This document shows positions 38,400-52,100 of a stretch of 64,000 nucleotides of DNA, piece by piece (position 1 is the first letter of the stretch; each line of letters begins with the position of its first letter). Location of the stretch: assembly GCA_028015205.1 (NCBI GenBank), contig CM051516.1, positions 48,550,230 to 48,614,229 on the forward strand. The letters run 5' to 3'. The stretch comes from Mytilisepta virgata. Taxonomy: Eukaryota > Mollusca > Bivalvia > Mytilida > Mytilidae. The notes under the pieces were generated by a model. That model searched no databases, had not been told where the DNA came from, and saw only the letters and a program-made list of their open reading frames with translations. Position numbers and translations under genes: made by a program.

Positions 38400-40300
38400 T
38401 CTGAACTGTTATAAGATAAGAAATAAATATATCTTTACCTAGTGTCAAAGAGTCAAAACGGAAGAAGAAAAGCCAATGCAAAATAAAAACCACCGAAATA
38501 TAATCAAATTAAAGAGAAAATATCGGAAAAAAGGAAATACAAGGCTCGTCACGATCTAACAAGAATATGTGAATAATAATATTTATTATGTGATAACACG
38601 TAGAAATAATAAGGTGTCGGATGTTGTATTATCACTTTTGAAAAAAAATCGAAATATACTTCACGAGTCTCAGTAAAAAGAATTAATATAAATCAGTGTT
38701 GTGCTAAATATTTGAGAAGATCTTAGATGTATAAATGTATAAACTAAAAATGTATAATATTCTGCAGATTTTAATGATTTATAAGCACCCATGTAGTTAT
38801 ATTTCTACATTCTGTTCTACATTCAATTAGAAGTAGTTGTAAGAATTGACAGGAGAAACAACATTTTTCTGCAAAAAAATCTGAACTTGTCTTCAATCTA
38901 AAAATTCTTTTCTTTGAATTTGATTTGACTTGTTCGATTTTAATCTAAAATATTTAAAACTGGAGAATTGTTTTGAGGTAGGAGTTGATATTTTATTAGT
39001 GCTTGTTTTATGGACAGATTTCTTGTTCGCCGTGTAATTTGCAACATCGAATTTTAGTAGATGCTATATTCATCCTTTTATTTGAATATTTCAGTTAATA
39101 ATTAATGTTTTTTTTCAGTACAAAAGTTCAAACTTTTGCTAAAATGACTTCAGTGGAAATATTCCTTCAACTGAATCTGCTGTTTATTTGAACAGTTGTG
39201 ATAGGTAACTGTTTATGGTCTGTTGTATGCATATGAAAGTTTTTTTTTTTTTTATATTTCCTTTGAATATATATATGATTTTCATATACTTTGCATATAA
39301 TTTGATTATTTTTGTAAAAGAATGTATTTTTGAAAAAGAATTTTTTGTCAATTAATCAAAGGATGTTAATGGCGACATATGTATTTAATATTTCATTGTA
39401 AAACCCTTCTATAAATAATCCCAGGTTTAGAAACGAATAACAGAATAAAAATTTGTATGCATTACTATTGCTATCACCAATTTTTTTTTAACGAAAAAAA
39501 AGACTTTTTAGATTCGTTCTTTTTAATTTTTTTTCATTCTGTGAATAAGGCATACTTGACTTCTGTTGTGAATTTATTCTTTTCTTTGGGACTATGGCAA
39601 CTGATTTTGGTCGGGCAAAGAAAGGTGTGCAAATTTTAAAGAAGTCACGCTGGTACTCAATTCTCCTCTTAACACTTGTGACAGTAACGGGACAAATAAA
39701 GAAGATGAGATAACAGAATATCATTAACTTTTTTAAAGGTAGAGAACTGAACAATATTTTTCAAGGTACTAAAGGTTACCTAATTGTCCATCAAAGACAA
39801 AGCTTTTAAATCACGCTTGTCCCAAAAGCAAAGGGAAAGGCAAAAATATCTCGTTTTTACTTTAAATAGTCAGAAAAGTCACGGAATATAAAAAACTATT
39901 TGAATTTCCCAAGGATTACCACTTATTTTATATTTCGTTACTGAGCATCGACTTTCATCAGGTAGAAAAGAAAAAGATTGCATACTACTAAGAGAAGACT
40001 TATTGCGATTAACAAAAATCACAAAATACTAGGTTCCATACGTATCACCTATATGTAACTGCTTAGACAAAGTCTTAAAAAAAATGGCAAAGATTTAAAA
40101 GTGAAACCCAATAATTGATAATTCTCATGGTTCATTAATTTATCAGTAATACCAATGATGCACTTTATATGCCCCTTTCGTAATTAGACGTTAAATGCTA
40201 GTACCTGATTATTTACGTCTTTCATAATAGATTATTTGGCAAATTTGACATAATCCTATATTCTCCCTTCTTATTGGTTCCATATGATATCCTGCTATTC
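38400..40300. other. Upstream region of lectin gene 2
   Basis: AT-rich. A possible 5' UTR splice acceptor (AACAG) sits a few bases upstream of the lectin 2 ATG. No TATA box is convincing in this AT background. Other open frames are low-complexity. Confidence 0.4.
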
Positions 40301-40309
40301 ACGTGATTT

Positions 40310-40560
40310 TTCAACGTAAATGAAATTCTTTGATACCAATTTTGGATGCACAAGATGTGCACATTTCGTCGATTTAAGACTCATCAGTTGTGTTCTTAGC
40401 CTAACATATTGAAAATCAAAACAATCAATCCAAAAAGTTGAAGAGCAAATACAAAAATACCACAATTACCAAAAGTGGTAAAGCCAAAACCATTAAGGAC
40501 TGAGCCATGCACCAGGGAAATATTCCTTAGTTTTAAAAAATTTACAATTTTTTTTACAGT
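40310..40560 (-). mobile_element. Retrozyme-like element body with the hammerhead motif
   Basis: The stretch beyond the ribozyme (about 40400-40560) lines up with the insertion at 28322-28646: AAATACC blocks, a GCCAA block, CCATGTGCA / CCATGCACC, then TTAGTATTTCC / TTCCTTAGTTTT. No target duplication was found here, so the limits are approximate. Confidence 0.5.
40344..40397 (-). ncRNA. Hammerhead ribozyme-like motif (type I layout)
   Basis: Minus strand, in order: CACAA (stem I, 5' side), CTGATGA core, stem II GTC...GAC with a 7-base loop, GAAA, a tiny palindromic stem III (TGTG/CACA) closed by A15.1-U16.1, cleavage base C (at 40354), then TTGTG (stem I, 3' side) pairing five bases with CACAA. 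All invariant core bases of the hammerhead are present. A very short stem III is the form found in circular-RNA retrozymes of animals and plants. The predicted cut lies between 40354 and 40353. Activity is inferred. Confidence 0.65.
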
Positions 40561-40737
40561 AAATTTTAAGTATATTCGACGCCCATATTGACGTCGTTAA
40601 GTATCGCGTTTCCACTGTCGTTATAATTCAACTTTTGTAAGACTATAGCTAGCTATAGACAAAATAAACCAACTGAAATAAAACATGTACTTGTTTTTAT
40701 TGTAGTTTCTTATCAGTTCTTTAGGTGTTACTATTTC

Positions 40738-40845
40738 TGGTCTTTCTTGCTTACCATTCACGACTGGCTGCTATAGAAACGCAGGAGGAAAACCTATTTA
40801 TATTGGACACTATACGGATTTTAGAAAGACGCTGCACGGAAAAAC
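40738..40845 (+). pseudogene. Relic C-type lectin middle exon
   Basis: From 40755 the plus strand reads HSRLAAIETQEENLFILDTI, nearly the same as the lectin 2 middle exon (HSQLAAIETQGENTFLKDTI). About two bases are missing just upstream, which puts the expected cysteine out of frame, and no AG acceptor is left. No partner exons were found on this strand. It is a decayed, inverted copy of the exon. Confidence 0.75.
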
Positions 40846-41644
40846 AGATGTTCTTGTAATAGCATTTTTGCCCTGTATAATTCATTGATTTGTCAGAATA
40901 TGAGTATTTAAAACTTTTTGTTTGTATTCATTGAAAAACAGTTTTAGTTATAGATGTGAAACTGGCGGTAGTCACAGTATTTTGGAATGTTAGGTCCTTT
41001 TATGATTTTATACCCTGTTTCTTTCTCCAATACCTCCACCTCAATCAGTCCCGACGAAATATGCTGGAGAAGTATTTTATTTAAGTGTTTGTTAAGACTA
41101 CACTGAAACCCTGTTAATTTTATACTTTTATTCTTGTTTTGGTTAAGGGGCTGGTAATTTGTTGTGGTTGTTCGATTCGTATGTCATTGTTCCCAATTCC
41201 TTTTACCCGTATCCGTATTCATTATGTACAAATTTGTAACGCTGCTCTTTTATTGGACATTGTTTTGGCTATCTTTTCTTTGGTCTTTAGTACAACTGAT
41301 GAAATATGATTTGATGACATATCCAAATGATATAATGGATCAAAGTTTGTATTACTGAATATTTGTCCATGTCCACAGAGGTATATCTATGATAATTACA
41401 CCTTATATAAGAATGTTGTATCTGATTGGTTCATTAGAGTGGTATTTTTCATAAATATTATGCATTACAAACGATTTCAGAGGCAGCGGGGTATTTGCCA
41501 CTTTTTATCCTCTGTCGTGGTATTTGCGAAAAATACTCTTATCCGACTGGACGCTTGAAATGTCTACATCATCACTGCGTTTTAGTATAAGCGTTTGTAG
41601 AGGGAACATCTTATTTTGACATTCGATGTAATTAAACATATATA

Positions 41645-41771
41645 TCATGTTCGGCAGGGGTATTTGCGAAAAATACCAGTCTCGAGACGAAATTTCCCTC
41701 GCCCGTTGGGCTCGGGAAATTTCACGTCTGTTAACTTGTATTTTTCGCCGAAATACCCCTCTCGAACATGA
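41645..41771. repeat. 127-bp hairpin element
   Basis: TCATGTTCG, GGGGTATTT, GAAAAATAC and AATTTCCC on the left pair with GGGAAATT, GTATTTTTC, AAATACCCC and CGAACATGA on the right around the loop TCGCCCGTTGGGC. A partial relative of the left arm lies at about 41488-41535. Opposed frames here are by-products. Confidence 0.85.
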
Positions 41772-42359
41772 CATGTCTGTTCAAATTTACCAGTCTAAAT
41801 TAAAGGTTTCTATAAATATAAAGGAAAAAAATATATATAAGACAAATAACTTTTTCAAGTTTTACTTCATCAATTGTCAAATAAACTAGAAAAAAAATGG
41901 AAAAACAACATTAACATGGATAGATCATGGCATTTTTAAATAAAACTGTAAATAATTACATTATACATTTTTAAAAGATAATGAACAGATCATTTAAAAC
42001 CTTGAAACTGAAAAGATATTAAAGAAAAAAAACGACGAAATACAATTGTCAAATTCGATTTTCACGAAAATAGAATTAATCAGTTAACACAATACTGCAC
42101 ATAAATCAATTAAAGTTAATGAACAATAAAACTGTAAAACACTAGAACGGATTACAAACAAGAAAGAAATAAAAGAAATTCATCAAAATACCAAAATGTG
42201 AAAATGAAGTCAATATGGGTTAAGTGTTGCCAAAATATTCGTAGTATAAGCACGAGTAGATAGTAACCGGAATTTTTAGATGATAAAAGTTGTATGTTTT
42301 CTATTCCAAAGGAGGAAAAAATGATACAGACTATATAAGCTGTCTTCACACAAGTCTTC

Positions 42360-42741
42360 CTACACACAGATACACCGCCATTACTGATCTCATCAGTTTT
42401 ATGTCGGATACGGAGATATTGTATAATACTTGTCTGTTGATCTAGGAAGATAGCAAGACCCCAAACTCCTATCTGGATAAACAAGATTATTAAAAGACAA
42501 AGTCTGATTTGTAGCAGGCCAAGTTTACGGTCATTTTCAGACACGCCAGTGACTTGTGATCTTGCTAACAAGATCACATCCTGTTCTACAAACCAAGTTT
42601 TGTCTTTTGACTTATTTAAGCAGACAGTTGATTGGGGCGATCACTATACACATAGATGAACAGAAAACTATCACACAATATCCGGGTACCAGTCATAATA
42701 TTAATGGGACAAGTAATGTTGATTTACCATGTGGCAGTTAA
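42360..42741. pseudogene. Head-to-head inverted copies of a membrane-segment exon
   Basis: The minus-strand frame in 42152-42577 has LLQIRLCLLIILFIQIGVWG, then LAIFLDQQTSIIQYLRIRH and S-N-G-G-V-S-V-C. The plus-strand frame 42556-42741 has LQTKFCLLTYLSRQLIGAI, then HIDEQKTITQYPGTSH and S-N-V-D-L-P-C. These align as diverged copies. Between them is a short palindrome (GTGATCTTG, loop, CAAGATCAC at 42557-42578). The hydrophobic run suggests a type II membrane protein exon; the family is not recognised. Whether either copy is expressed is unknown. Confidence 0.5.
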
Positions 42742-43180
42742 CATGTTCGAAACCAGACCTATAGAAAATGTATAATTGTTCACTCCTTTCGAACAGAAAA
42801 CAATACACGTGTTACCAGTAATTTACTGTTCATTTATGAAATTTCATCTACTTATACTGCTGCTCAATAACAATTGACAAATCTAAACCAAAGTGTTTTT
42901 CAAAACGTCGGTGCACACGGTAACCAAATTTATACTAAAAATAATAAAAAAAAAATACATGTGCACATTGGAAATTGAAAAAAATACTACATTGTATAAG
43001 AAACCCATAAAATGATTCACACACAAATTAATACACAACGACATGGATTTTTCAAAATTATTTTTGAATATTTTTAGCTGTACCTTTCGAAAGATTATAA
43101 AATAAAATATCTTGGTAAAATTATTTGGCTGAATATGGATGAATAATAAGGTTAGTTTGAATATAAATGATAAATCTAAC

Positions 43181-46100
43181 TTAATAATTTTCATGCTTTA
43201 AAAAATGGATGATAAAGTCTTCTGTTATATGTTCGGCATTTTGTTCCTCCTTTATTTTAAAATCTTGGTCAATATAATATCCTGTAGGGGTACTTGGGTC
43301 ATTTCTTAATCGTGATTTGGCATCAGAGTGGCACATGGATTCTTTATTTAAGTGAAAACATCCCCACTTCTTTTTTCTTTGCATTAAGCCTCTCTTCCAA
43401 CCAAAGCCAACGGTGCCATTCAATAGTGCTAATTTGACTTTGGTTTTGAATCCTGTAGAAATAAAAAAAAATCAACATTCAATTAGGCAAACTATTATCT
43501 TTATTTTGAGGCTTTTCATCATGGATTAAACAATTACGTTTATACATATAATTACAATTCAAGTCTTGTCAACTGTATTTGGGCTTGATATATGATTTTT
43601 TCCTCGGTTGCTTTTCCTTCTTGCTGCAGCCTGCGTTTTAATGTTGAGGTTAAATACATTTCCGGTTGGTTTTTACTGTTTTACTTTATATTTTCCCTTT
43701 GATAATAAACAGGAGTAGGGTGTTGAATGCATGAAAACTAGTTTATTCACACCGCATATTGATTGGACTTGTCCTAAGTCAGAAATGTTGTGGCCACTGA
43801 CATGTATTCTATTATTTCTCAACTTTGCTAGTAGCGTGTTTTGAAAAATTTAAATTAAATTACAAAATATAACTTCTAAACTACTTGTATCTATATCTCG
43901 CTCCATGAGTATTGGAATTAAGATATCCTTAACTAACAAGTCGGCTTACAATGATATCGATTCAGTTCTGCTAAATACACGTGTAATTTTATCACTTTAC
44001 AAACCTTTTTTAATTTTCATCATTCCAAAATTCTGTTTTCCAGAAAGTGTAAGTGGTTGAACATATATTCCACCAGTCCGTGGAAAAAAACAATCATCTA
44101 TAATAAAACATAAAACATTTAACAGCGTATGTACACACTGAGTAACTCCACATGAAGGTTCTTAACTATATTCCTGACCAATTATTCTATCTTATGCAAA
44201 AAGCCTTTTGTAAGAAAGTGATTTTGATAAATTACTTCCACATTAACCGAAATTTTTTATCATAGATTAAGTGTTTATTAGTGTCCATGGCCGAAGTTTA
44301 TTTTTCACATAAAAGTTAAAGACTTTCAGTATGCACGTGACGACAAAATGTCCATGTATCCATGTAATTTGCTGTTAATTGTAAATAAAATAAATGCATA
44401 TGTTATCAATTTAGGAAGATAATGAAAGATTCAGTTACCTTCAGAATCCCCAGTGGAATTATATTGAGCTGTTTTCTGTCTTTTAAATTTTCCAAGGAAA
44501 GACTTGTCACTCTTCATTTTTCTATCCAAAGACTGGAGCTGGTAGTCACACTTTGTGATCTTTATTCCGGACAGTTCTATGTCATTACATGTGGCTTTTA
44601 TAAAATCCTATATCAAAATAAATCTTGAATACAAAAAACCTGTATATAAAAATATATGGCTGATATAAACATAGTAACTGTAGATATTCTGATTTCCTTG
44701 CCATTAAACGTGAACTCTATTGCATCATGCAAATTTCGATGCGTTGTATGTCCCATGATGTCATCGTTGTATGTCCCATGATATCATCAGTTCTCGAGGA
44801 TAAAGATGTCGAAAATCGAAACAAAAGCTTAAAATGTTATAGAGTACTATAACTATCTTTCATACAGAGAGATTTAGGATAGGGGTATTCAACTCGACGG
44901 GTCGCAGTTTCCTGTCTGACAATACAAAATGTGATCCTGAGGGTGGAATTCCCTTATCTTGGATTTTCGTATTTTGGAAACAGCAGTCATACTGGTCCAA
45001 GGTCTGGACACTCGAACATAATTTTGAAAGGGGACTGTCTAAGTGTTTTCATTATCAAAGCGACCTTCAGACGCTATCAATCTGTCGACATTTGTATACA
45101 TAATTATATATACATCTCGATAGCACTAATAAATATTCATTCACAAATTTTGACAAAAAGTACCTCCGGAATAGGTGTAGTGTATGTATCAGATGTCACT
45201 GCATAAATTTTTGCGACCATGAATTCCATAGTTTCCCCGAATTCTTCTAATTGTTCATTTACAATCTGCAATCTACAAGAAAAGACTTCATCCATAAGGT
45301 ATTTCTTGCTTAGAAACAAATTTGTAAACAATAGACTGACTATTAATACATATGATTTCTGAATCAGAGATTCACCTAACGACAAGGAGAAACATAAACA
45401 CACAACCTGTTACAAGTCTATCTCCTAACGTATATTCTACCATACGATTTAATTTTAATCTGAAACAATATTTTAAAGTCAACGTAAACTGTTGACAATC
45501 ACATCATAAATTTTTCCAAACCTTCTGTAGTAGGCTTATAAAAAGGCAGGAGCAGGATTTTGGCAAAATATAAAGACAGGATCACTTTAGGTGTGAAAAA
45601 AAAACGCATAACCTGTGCCCGTCAGGAAATTTTGTGGTTTACATGAAAATAAAAATTTAGACCGAAAAAAATACAGGACCAAAATTTTGATGAAAAAAAA
45701 GGAGGGATCAAACATTTGATCCTAGTCCCCCCCCCCCCCCCAAAAAAAAAAAATAAAAATGAAATGGTTACTCTCTAATTCCTGTGTATATTGCCTTGTA
45801 ATCTTTATCATTTTTTTACATACATGCTTGGATATTTGTCATTAAAGTCTAATTCCTGTTTTATATTTCTTCGTCATTTCTACAAAAAGTTATTGTTCTT
45901 TTAGATAAACTAAAATTTGTTAATTTATATAAACGACCTGAAAAGTAAAAAAAAAAACACTAAATTAACTCTTACTATAATCATAGTTTTTTTTTTTTTT
46001 TTTAATTAAGGTATCCGGACCATAATAGATCATGATCGAAAATGTATCTCTTTTTGACCCTGAATGCCTGAACCAAAGAATTTAAAGCTGGAATTTTGTA

Positions 46101-49100
46101 AATATATTTTTCTCGAGTTGAAACACACTTTGTTGCTTATATGCAGAGTCTGTAAAAATAAGTTAGTTATATTGACATTTCCGAAGTTTGCCGATAATTA
46201 CCGAGGTCATTTCAATTGCGTTGTATGGAACATACGGGAACTTTTGAATAATCACGTGGTCATTTATGGTCCGGATACCTTAATCACTCTTGCACATTAT
46301 TCAGGGGTGTTACTAAAAGGCGGAAACGGAACGGAAACGGAACGGAAACGGAAACGGAATACGGAAACGGGAACGGAAAAATTACATTATTTCCATAAAA
46401 AAAAACGTGCAACCTTCAGTTGTTCTTCAATTGTAATATAAAAAAATAAGGCGGCCACCTAGTTATATATATAAAAAACAGTCGATGTTAACGAACAACA
46501 GTCGGACAGTGAGTCGATGTTAACCAACATCATCGTCGGACAAGAGAATTAAAAATGACCATTGAAGATTATTTATCAACGAATTGCAAGCGAGGAAGAA
46601 ATATCAAAAAAAGTGAGAACGATAGAAAAATAAGGGATTTGGGGAGAATTTACCGACTGCATATAGAGTATTAGTACATAGCCCGGACGTGTGGGGCTAT
46701 AACACCCCTCCCCATTGAATCCGGAATACGCTATAAATTTACAGTTTGAATCCAGCGTACGTTTTAAATTACAGTTTGAAAACCGTTATTCTGTGCAAAT
46801 ATTCCAAAATTTGCATCTGCGTACGGTAAACTGCATGTGTTGCGTACCGCGTACCATGTCTGCGTACGAAATACGCTCTAAAAAGGCCGCCGTAGCATTT
46901 TTTAATGCATAAAACTCTAATAATTTGATATAAAAAAAACCTTTTTAAATTTTCTCAACGTTTCAAAAGATATTTAGAATTTTCTTTTCCAACAGAAAAT
47001 TAACTTGCATCTGTGTTTGTTTTTCGGCCTTAATTTCGAACAAATGTGTTATGAAAACGTACAGTGACCAAACATCAGTGGTCTATAACGTTGAAAATGT
47101 AAATTATTACTCATTAGAATCACAAGAAATTAATGGCCATTTGATTAAATATTGCTCAAAATTATTTCAAGGGTCTAGGTTTGCTAATTAAGAAATAAAG
47201 AATAAACAGCACACTGATTAGTTTTGTTTATTTAACTTGTGATGTGTACACAGTAATTATCTGGACAATTAGACGCATAAAAAGGCAGTATGATCTGTTT
47301 ATTGTTACGTGAAAAAAGAAAGATCGTAGTACTAAAATTGGCACTCGATACTCGGACCTTCCGAGCGATACTCGAGTATTCGGGTACACGTTGCCATCCC
47401 TAAAATTTTTATTTGTTCATATCTTGATGCACACGTATGATAAAGCTTGTTGATGATAACATACTTTCTTTGCGGAAACGAAACAGACACAGAGACCCGA
47501 AGGCTATGCTTTTTAATTAAAGGCAGGGCACAAGAACCACGATTTATCCCAGAGTACCATATATAAACAGTGAAGAATTGAAAAGTGGGGAGGAGACGTG
47601 TCTCCTACTAGTACAATATAATGAAAGTTTGCACAATGACGACCCTTTCATAGCTGAGCAACTTTTATCCTTACATTGATTATTTATCTCCATTTGTTTG
47701 CATTGAAATGGTTAAGGCAATTAAAATTTACAAAAATTGTTATTTCAATGGCAATAAATCAATCTGGATGTCCAATTGAAACGGAGTTTTGCACAATGAC
47801 AGATCTACGTAACCAAAAAATAAAGTTAAAAATGTCTATGTGAAAACTTTGATAGTTGCCTTCGTTTTCATATTATTTGCAGAAAAGGTTGACTATTTTT
47901 ACTATGATTTTACATGTAGCCAGCATCCCATGATTGAGAGACAATGTCTAACAAGTTTCAGTGGTTTTAGAGAAGGTTTGTTTTCTTTTTTAAAACTTAA
48001 CTGACGACAACGGCGACGTGTGATCGCAGACGGATGCATTATGATGGCATTAAATCTTGATCCATGGCCAGGTGAGCTAAAAAGAAGCTATGAAAGAGCC
48101 TAAATCACTCACCTTGAACATCAAACTCACCACAAATACAATAACCTTGAAAACAGCTGCATGCATATATAAATTAATTTTCTTTATTGAATATTTTGCG
48201 CTCTGGCAGATAAACGTCAAAAATTTATTTCAGGGTCTGACCTAGGTCGACAGATCATTGACATGTCTTTGTCAAAAACTGTTTATATATGTTTCATGGC
48301 AATAAAATTGTTATGCAGGTATACCTAAAGAACAACCATGCATGCAAACTTTCATTGAAATTATGCCCAGTAGTTTCAGGGAAGATTTTTGACAAATTGT
48401 TTTAACCAAGTTTTAAAATCCACATTTTCACACTTGTATATAGCTCATAATTTGACATTATACTGATCTGCATTTGTAGCCAGAAACCAAATACCAATGG
48501 CATCAGACCGAACGGACTGCAGACGACGGCGGATGCCAAATGATAGCAATGCTCATGGGCTTTTGGCCAGGTGAGCTCAAACTACTTTTTTAAAACAAAA
48601 ACTGTCTGACAAAATTGTTATTAGTACCGATTGGTATTAAAGAAAAAGCAGAAAGTTGACACAGTTTCCTAAAGTCTAAAAAGGCATGGGATGATTACTT
48701 TTATTATAGGGCCCTAAACCTGCATTTTAAATTTTTGGAAAACTCCAGCAAAAAATTGATTTTTATGCATACTTTCCGAAAAAAATAAAACAATAACAGT
48801 GAGTTTTGTCACCGTTATAGTTTTAACGTGGTATTTTAGAAAAATGCCTTTTTTATATAAAAACCACAATTTTACTCTTGACTTTTGAATGCTTACTATA
48901 ACATATGTGTAATTATCCTATGATTACTTGTGAAATACATTTTTAATTTGACAACTGACCATGTTGTACGATCATAACTTGGAATAACTTAGATTTCAAA
49001 AAATAATAGGAAGTTTTGTATATTTTCCATCGAGTTCTAACTTCGTATGTCGATATGTGCCGCTACTTTAAAAAAATTTAACACTTACTCTTGCAAGAAC

Positions 49101-52100
49101 TTTTTAAATTGTTCTTCCCACATGCCTATATGGGGTCGGTGGCAGATATGAGCAGAATGAAGTACCGTTGTCTTGGAGGGCAATTTTATTTAAAAAAATG
49201 TCTCGAATGATTGGTTATTAATGATAAAAAATTCTCAAACATACATGTCATCTGACAGTTCTAATGGATTATCTTCATTTATTATATATTACTCTTACAC
49301 CGCTTCTAGTTTAAAATAATCTTAAGACCGTTATGCCATGGGGGATATAAATGATTTATTGGATTCTCAATTAACACATTTCGACTTCAGTCCCTTTAAA
49401 GGATTTAGATAAGAGTAGATATTTATCACGGCAAGCAAATCCTTGTTAAAAATATATTGAAGCATCAAAAGACTTTCGGTGGCAAATACCTAGAAGCATA
49501 CCACGTGTACTTTGCTTGTAGTAAGAAGATATCGCGGGCGGAGCTAGTTTTTCGGCTTAAGTCGGAACAGTTCTTTAAAAATGAAATTACAGTACAGAGG
49601 ACCACGTGGTATAAAGATATGCATAAGCGATCTATGATAATTCAAGCTGTTCAATACAATACAGCATAAATATGAGTGTTAATTTTACTAGAAACCAAAT
49701 GTGCAGATTATACGTAACAACAGACAATGCAACCAAGTCCCATATCCAAAGTCAGACATCACGTGACTTTTGTGACGTATACTAGCCGCCATTTTGTATT
49801 ATATTGCCCCATATAAAATGCATAGGTGCTTCAATTAAGTCAGTTAATTTTCTCATTAACCTGACCCGTTTTCTAACTTTTGCAGATCAATCCTTGATAT
49901 TCAAACATATTTCTATCAAACAATATTGGTCCTAACTGTTTAATTTTTTATTAAATTCCGTCCCTAGAGAATTGTAAAAAAACACACTTTTTCTCGTCAT
50001 TTCCCCGTTGACTCAATGCTAAATGTACAGATACCCATGTCTACTTGTACAACAAATAAAAGAAATTCCGTGAATAAAATTCAAACTTTGCAACTCGATT
50101 TAGTATATTAAAACATATATCTGGCGAAGAATACTACTTAAAACAGTTTAATTTCAGGGCAAATTACGTCCCACATCGATTTAAAAAAAGGGAATTTTTC
50201 GGGATTTTTCAAAATGGCGGACGGCATCATTTCATACAGACATAATTTCTTTTTAATCGAGGATGTTATTATAGAATGTTTGTGTGATGATGTGGTTATA
50301 ATAAAAATGGGGGTGACTCATTCTATAGATACTGACATATTACCAGAGACATATTGTTTTATGTCTCGGATGTTACTAATAAAGTATATCCTTTGGTCTT
50401 GCTTCAAAATAAGGTTGAAATGTGTTATTTTTTTACGATTAGCGTGAAATTATTCAAGATGGCGCCCACCCCAATCAGCTTCTACCTTGTCATACCATTA
50501 TCAAGAATTTCAATAGTAGTTTAGTTATACGTCCTTGCCGGTCCATAGACTTACCCAAAAACACCCAAAACTACCCAAAAACACCCAAAAACTACCCAAA
50601 AACACCAAAAAACAATAAAATTATGGAATAAAAATTAAAGATTTATTTTCTATATAAGTTTTTATTTGTTTTTTTTTCAATAAAATAGGTAGAAATGATT
50701 ATATTTCCCCAGTATATTCGTATTTTTGTAAGATGGATATGCGGTAAATGTACATGAGAACACGTCTTAAATCAATACAGGGTTTAATTTAACAAAGCAA
50801 AATAGAAAGGACCAGTGCTATTATTGTCGTTCTTCATCTTACGAGTCTTTCCCGTAGACGGGAATAATTTCTTTATCATCTCTTTGTCATGTTTATATTG
50901 AAATTGTTTGTGTGTAGTTCAGTGTTTCGTTGTTTCTAACTGCACGCAAACACCCTGCTATCTTTGTTTGTATCTTTATATAAACGTTGACTAGCTTGTA
51001 GAGTGATGTTGGTGTTCATGCTTTTTTGCAGTTCATCTGTACTCGATATACTGTCAGCAAATTACAAACAAGAAAAAAAATGTAAACGACATCGAAGGTT
51101 TAATACACAAACACATTAAGTTGTATTCCTATACTCCATAATTTTGTTCTTTCGCTTTTTCTTTTTTTGTAAATTTATTTATAATTTTTGCTTGCCCTTT
51201 CTACATTTTTATTATATTTGCAACGGTACTACAGAAAACAAATTGATCATTAATTGATAATCGGATTATTGACTTTCGACAAAAAGAATTTGCCTAGAAG
51301 CTGTTTGAATATAAAACGCATGTCATACTGTTATCCATACCAATAATTTAAATAAAATCGATTAAATTGTCGGGAAAATAATATCCTTTATTTAATAAAA
51401 TTAAAAATATTCTTTTTTATTATTTAGTGCCGTCGAATGATTTTATATTTTTTTTTGTAATGCAAAAGTACGCATTGAACTATCATACTGAGTTATCGTT
51501 CTTGCACGGGATAGTAAAAATACGAATATACTGGGCAAATATAATAATTTCTTCCTGTTTTATTAAAAAAAAACAAATAAAAACTTATATAGAAAATAAA
51601 TCTTTTTTATTCCATAATTTTATTGTTTTTTTGGTGTTTTTGGGTAGTTTTTGGGTGTTTTTGGGTGTTTTGGGGTAAGTCTATGGACCCCGTCCTTGCC
51701 ATTATGAAAGTAAATGTCGTTCATACAGGTAAATAGAATTAATTATCTAATATGTCAAATGTTTACAATATATAAATACCAAAAAAAGATAAATTATTAA
51801 TTTAAAATAAATTAAAATGTTACTTGTCTGACATTTGAAATTATATTTCATCTCTGCATTGAAATTTGTGATCCCCCACTTATACACACGCCTCTTTAAA
51901 AAAAAATGTAGCGTTAAATATGAAATCACGCTGTTTTGGGTCAGCAAACGGTTTACCTGTATACATACAATGTACCTGTGTGTTGGAACAATAAACATCC
52001 GGACAGTCATGGTACAATATGCATGTCAAATTGTTAATTAGTTATAATTACCCGAAACACACCATATGTTAATTGTGGAGAACAAATTTCTTTACATGTA

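Noticed and set aside
42383..42400. CTGATGAG on the minus strand as a second hammerhead core
   Set aside because: No GAAA box or cleavage triplet follows at a workable distance; it is part of the membrane-segment coding frame.
46064..46441. 125-codon plus-strand frame
   Set aside because: Crosses from a MITE into the GGAAAC-repeat end of the next element, so it is not a gene.
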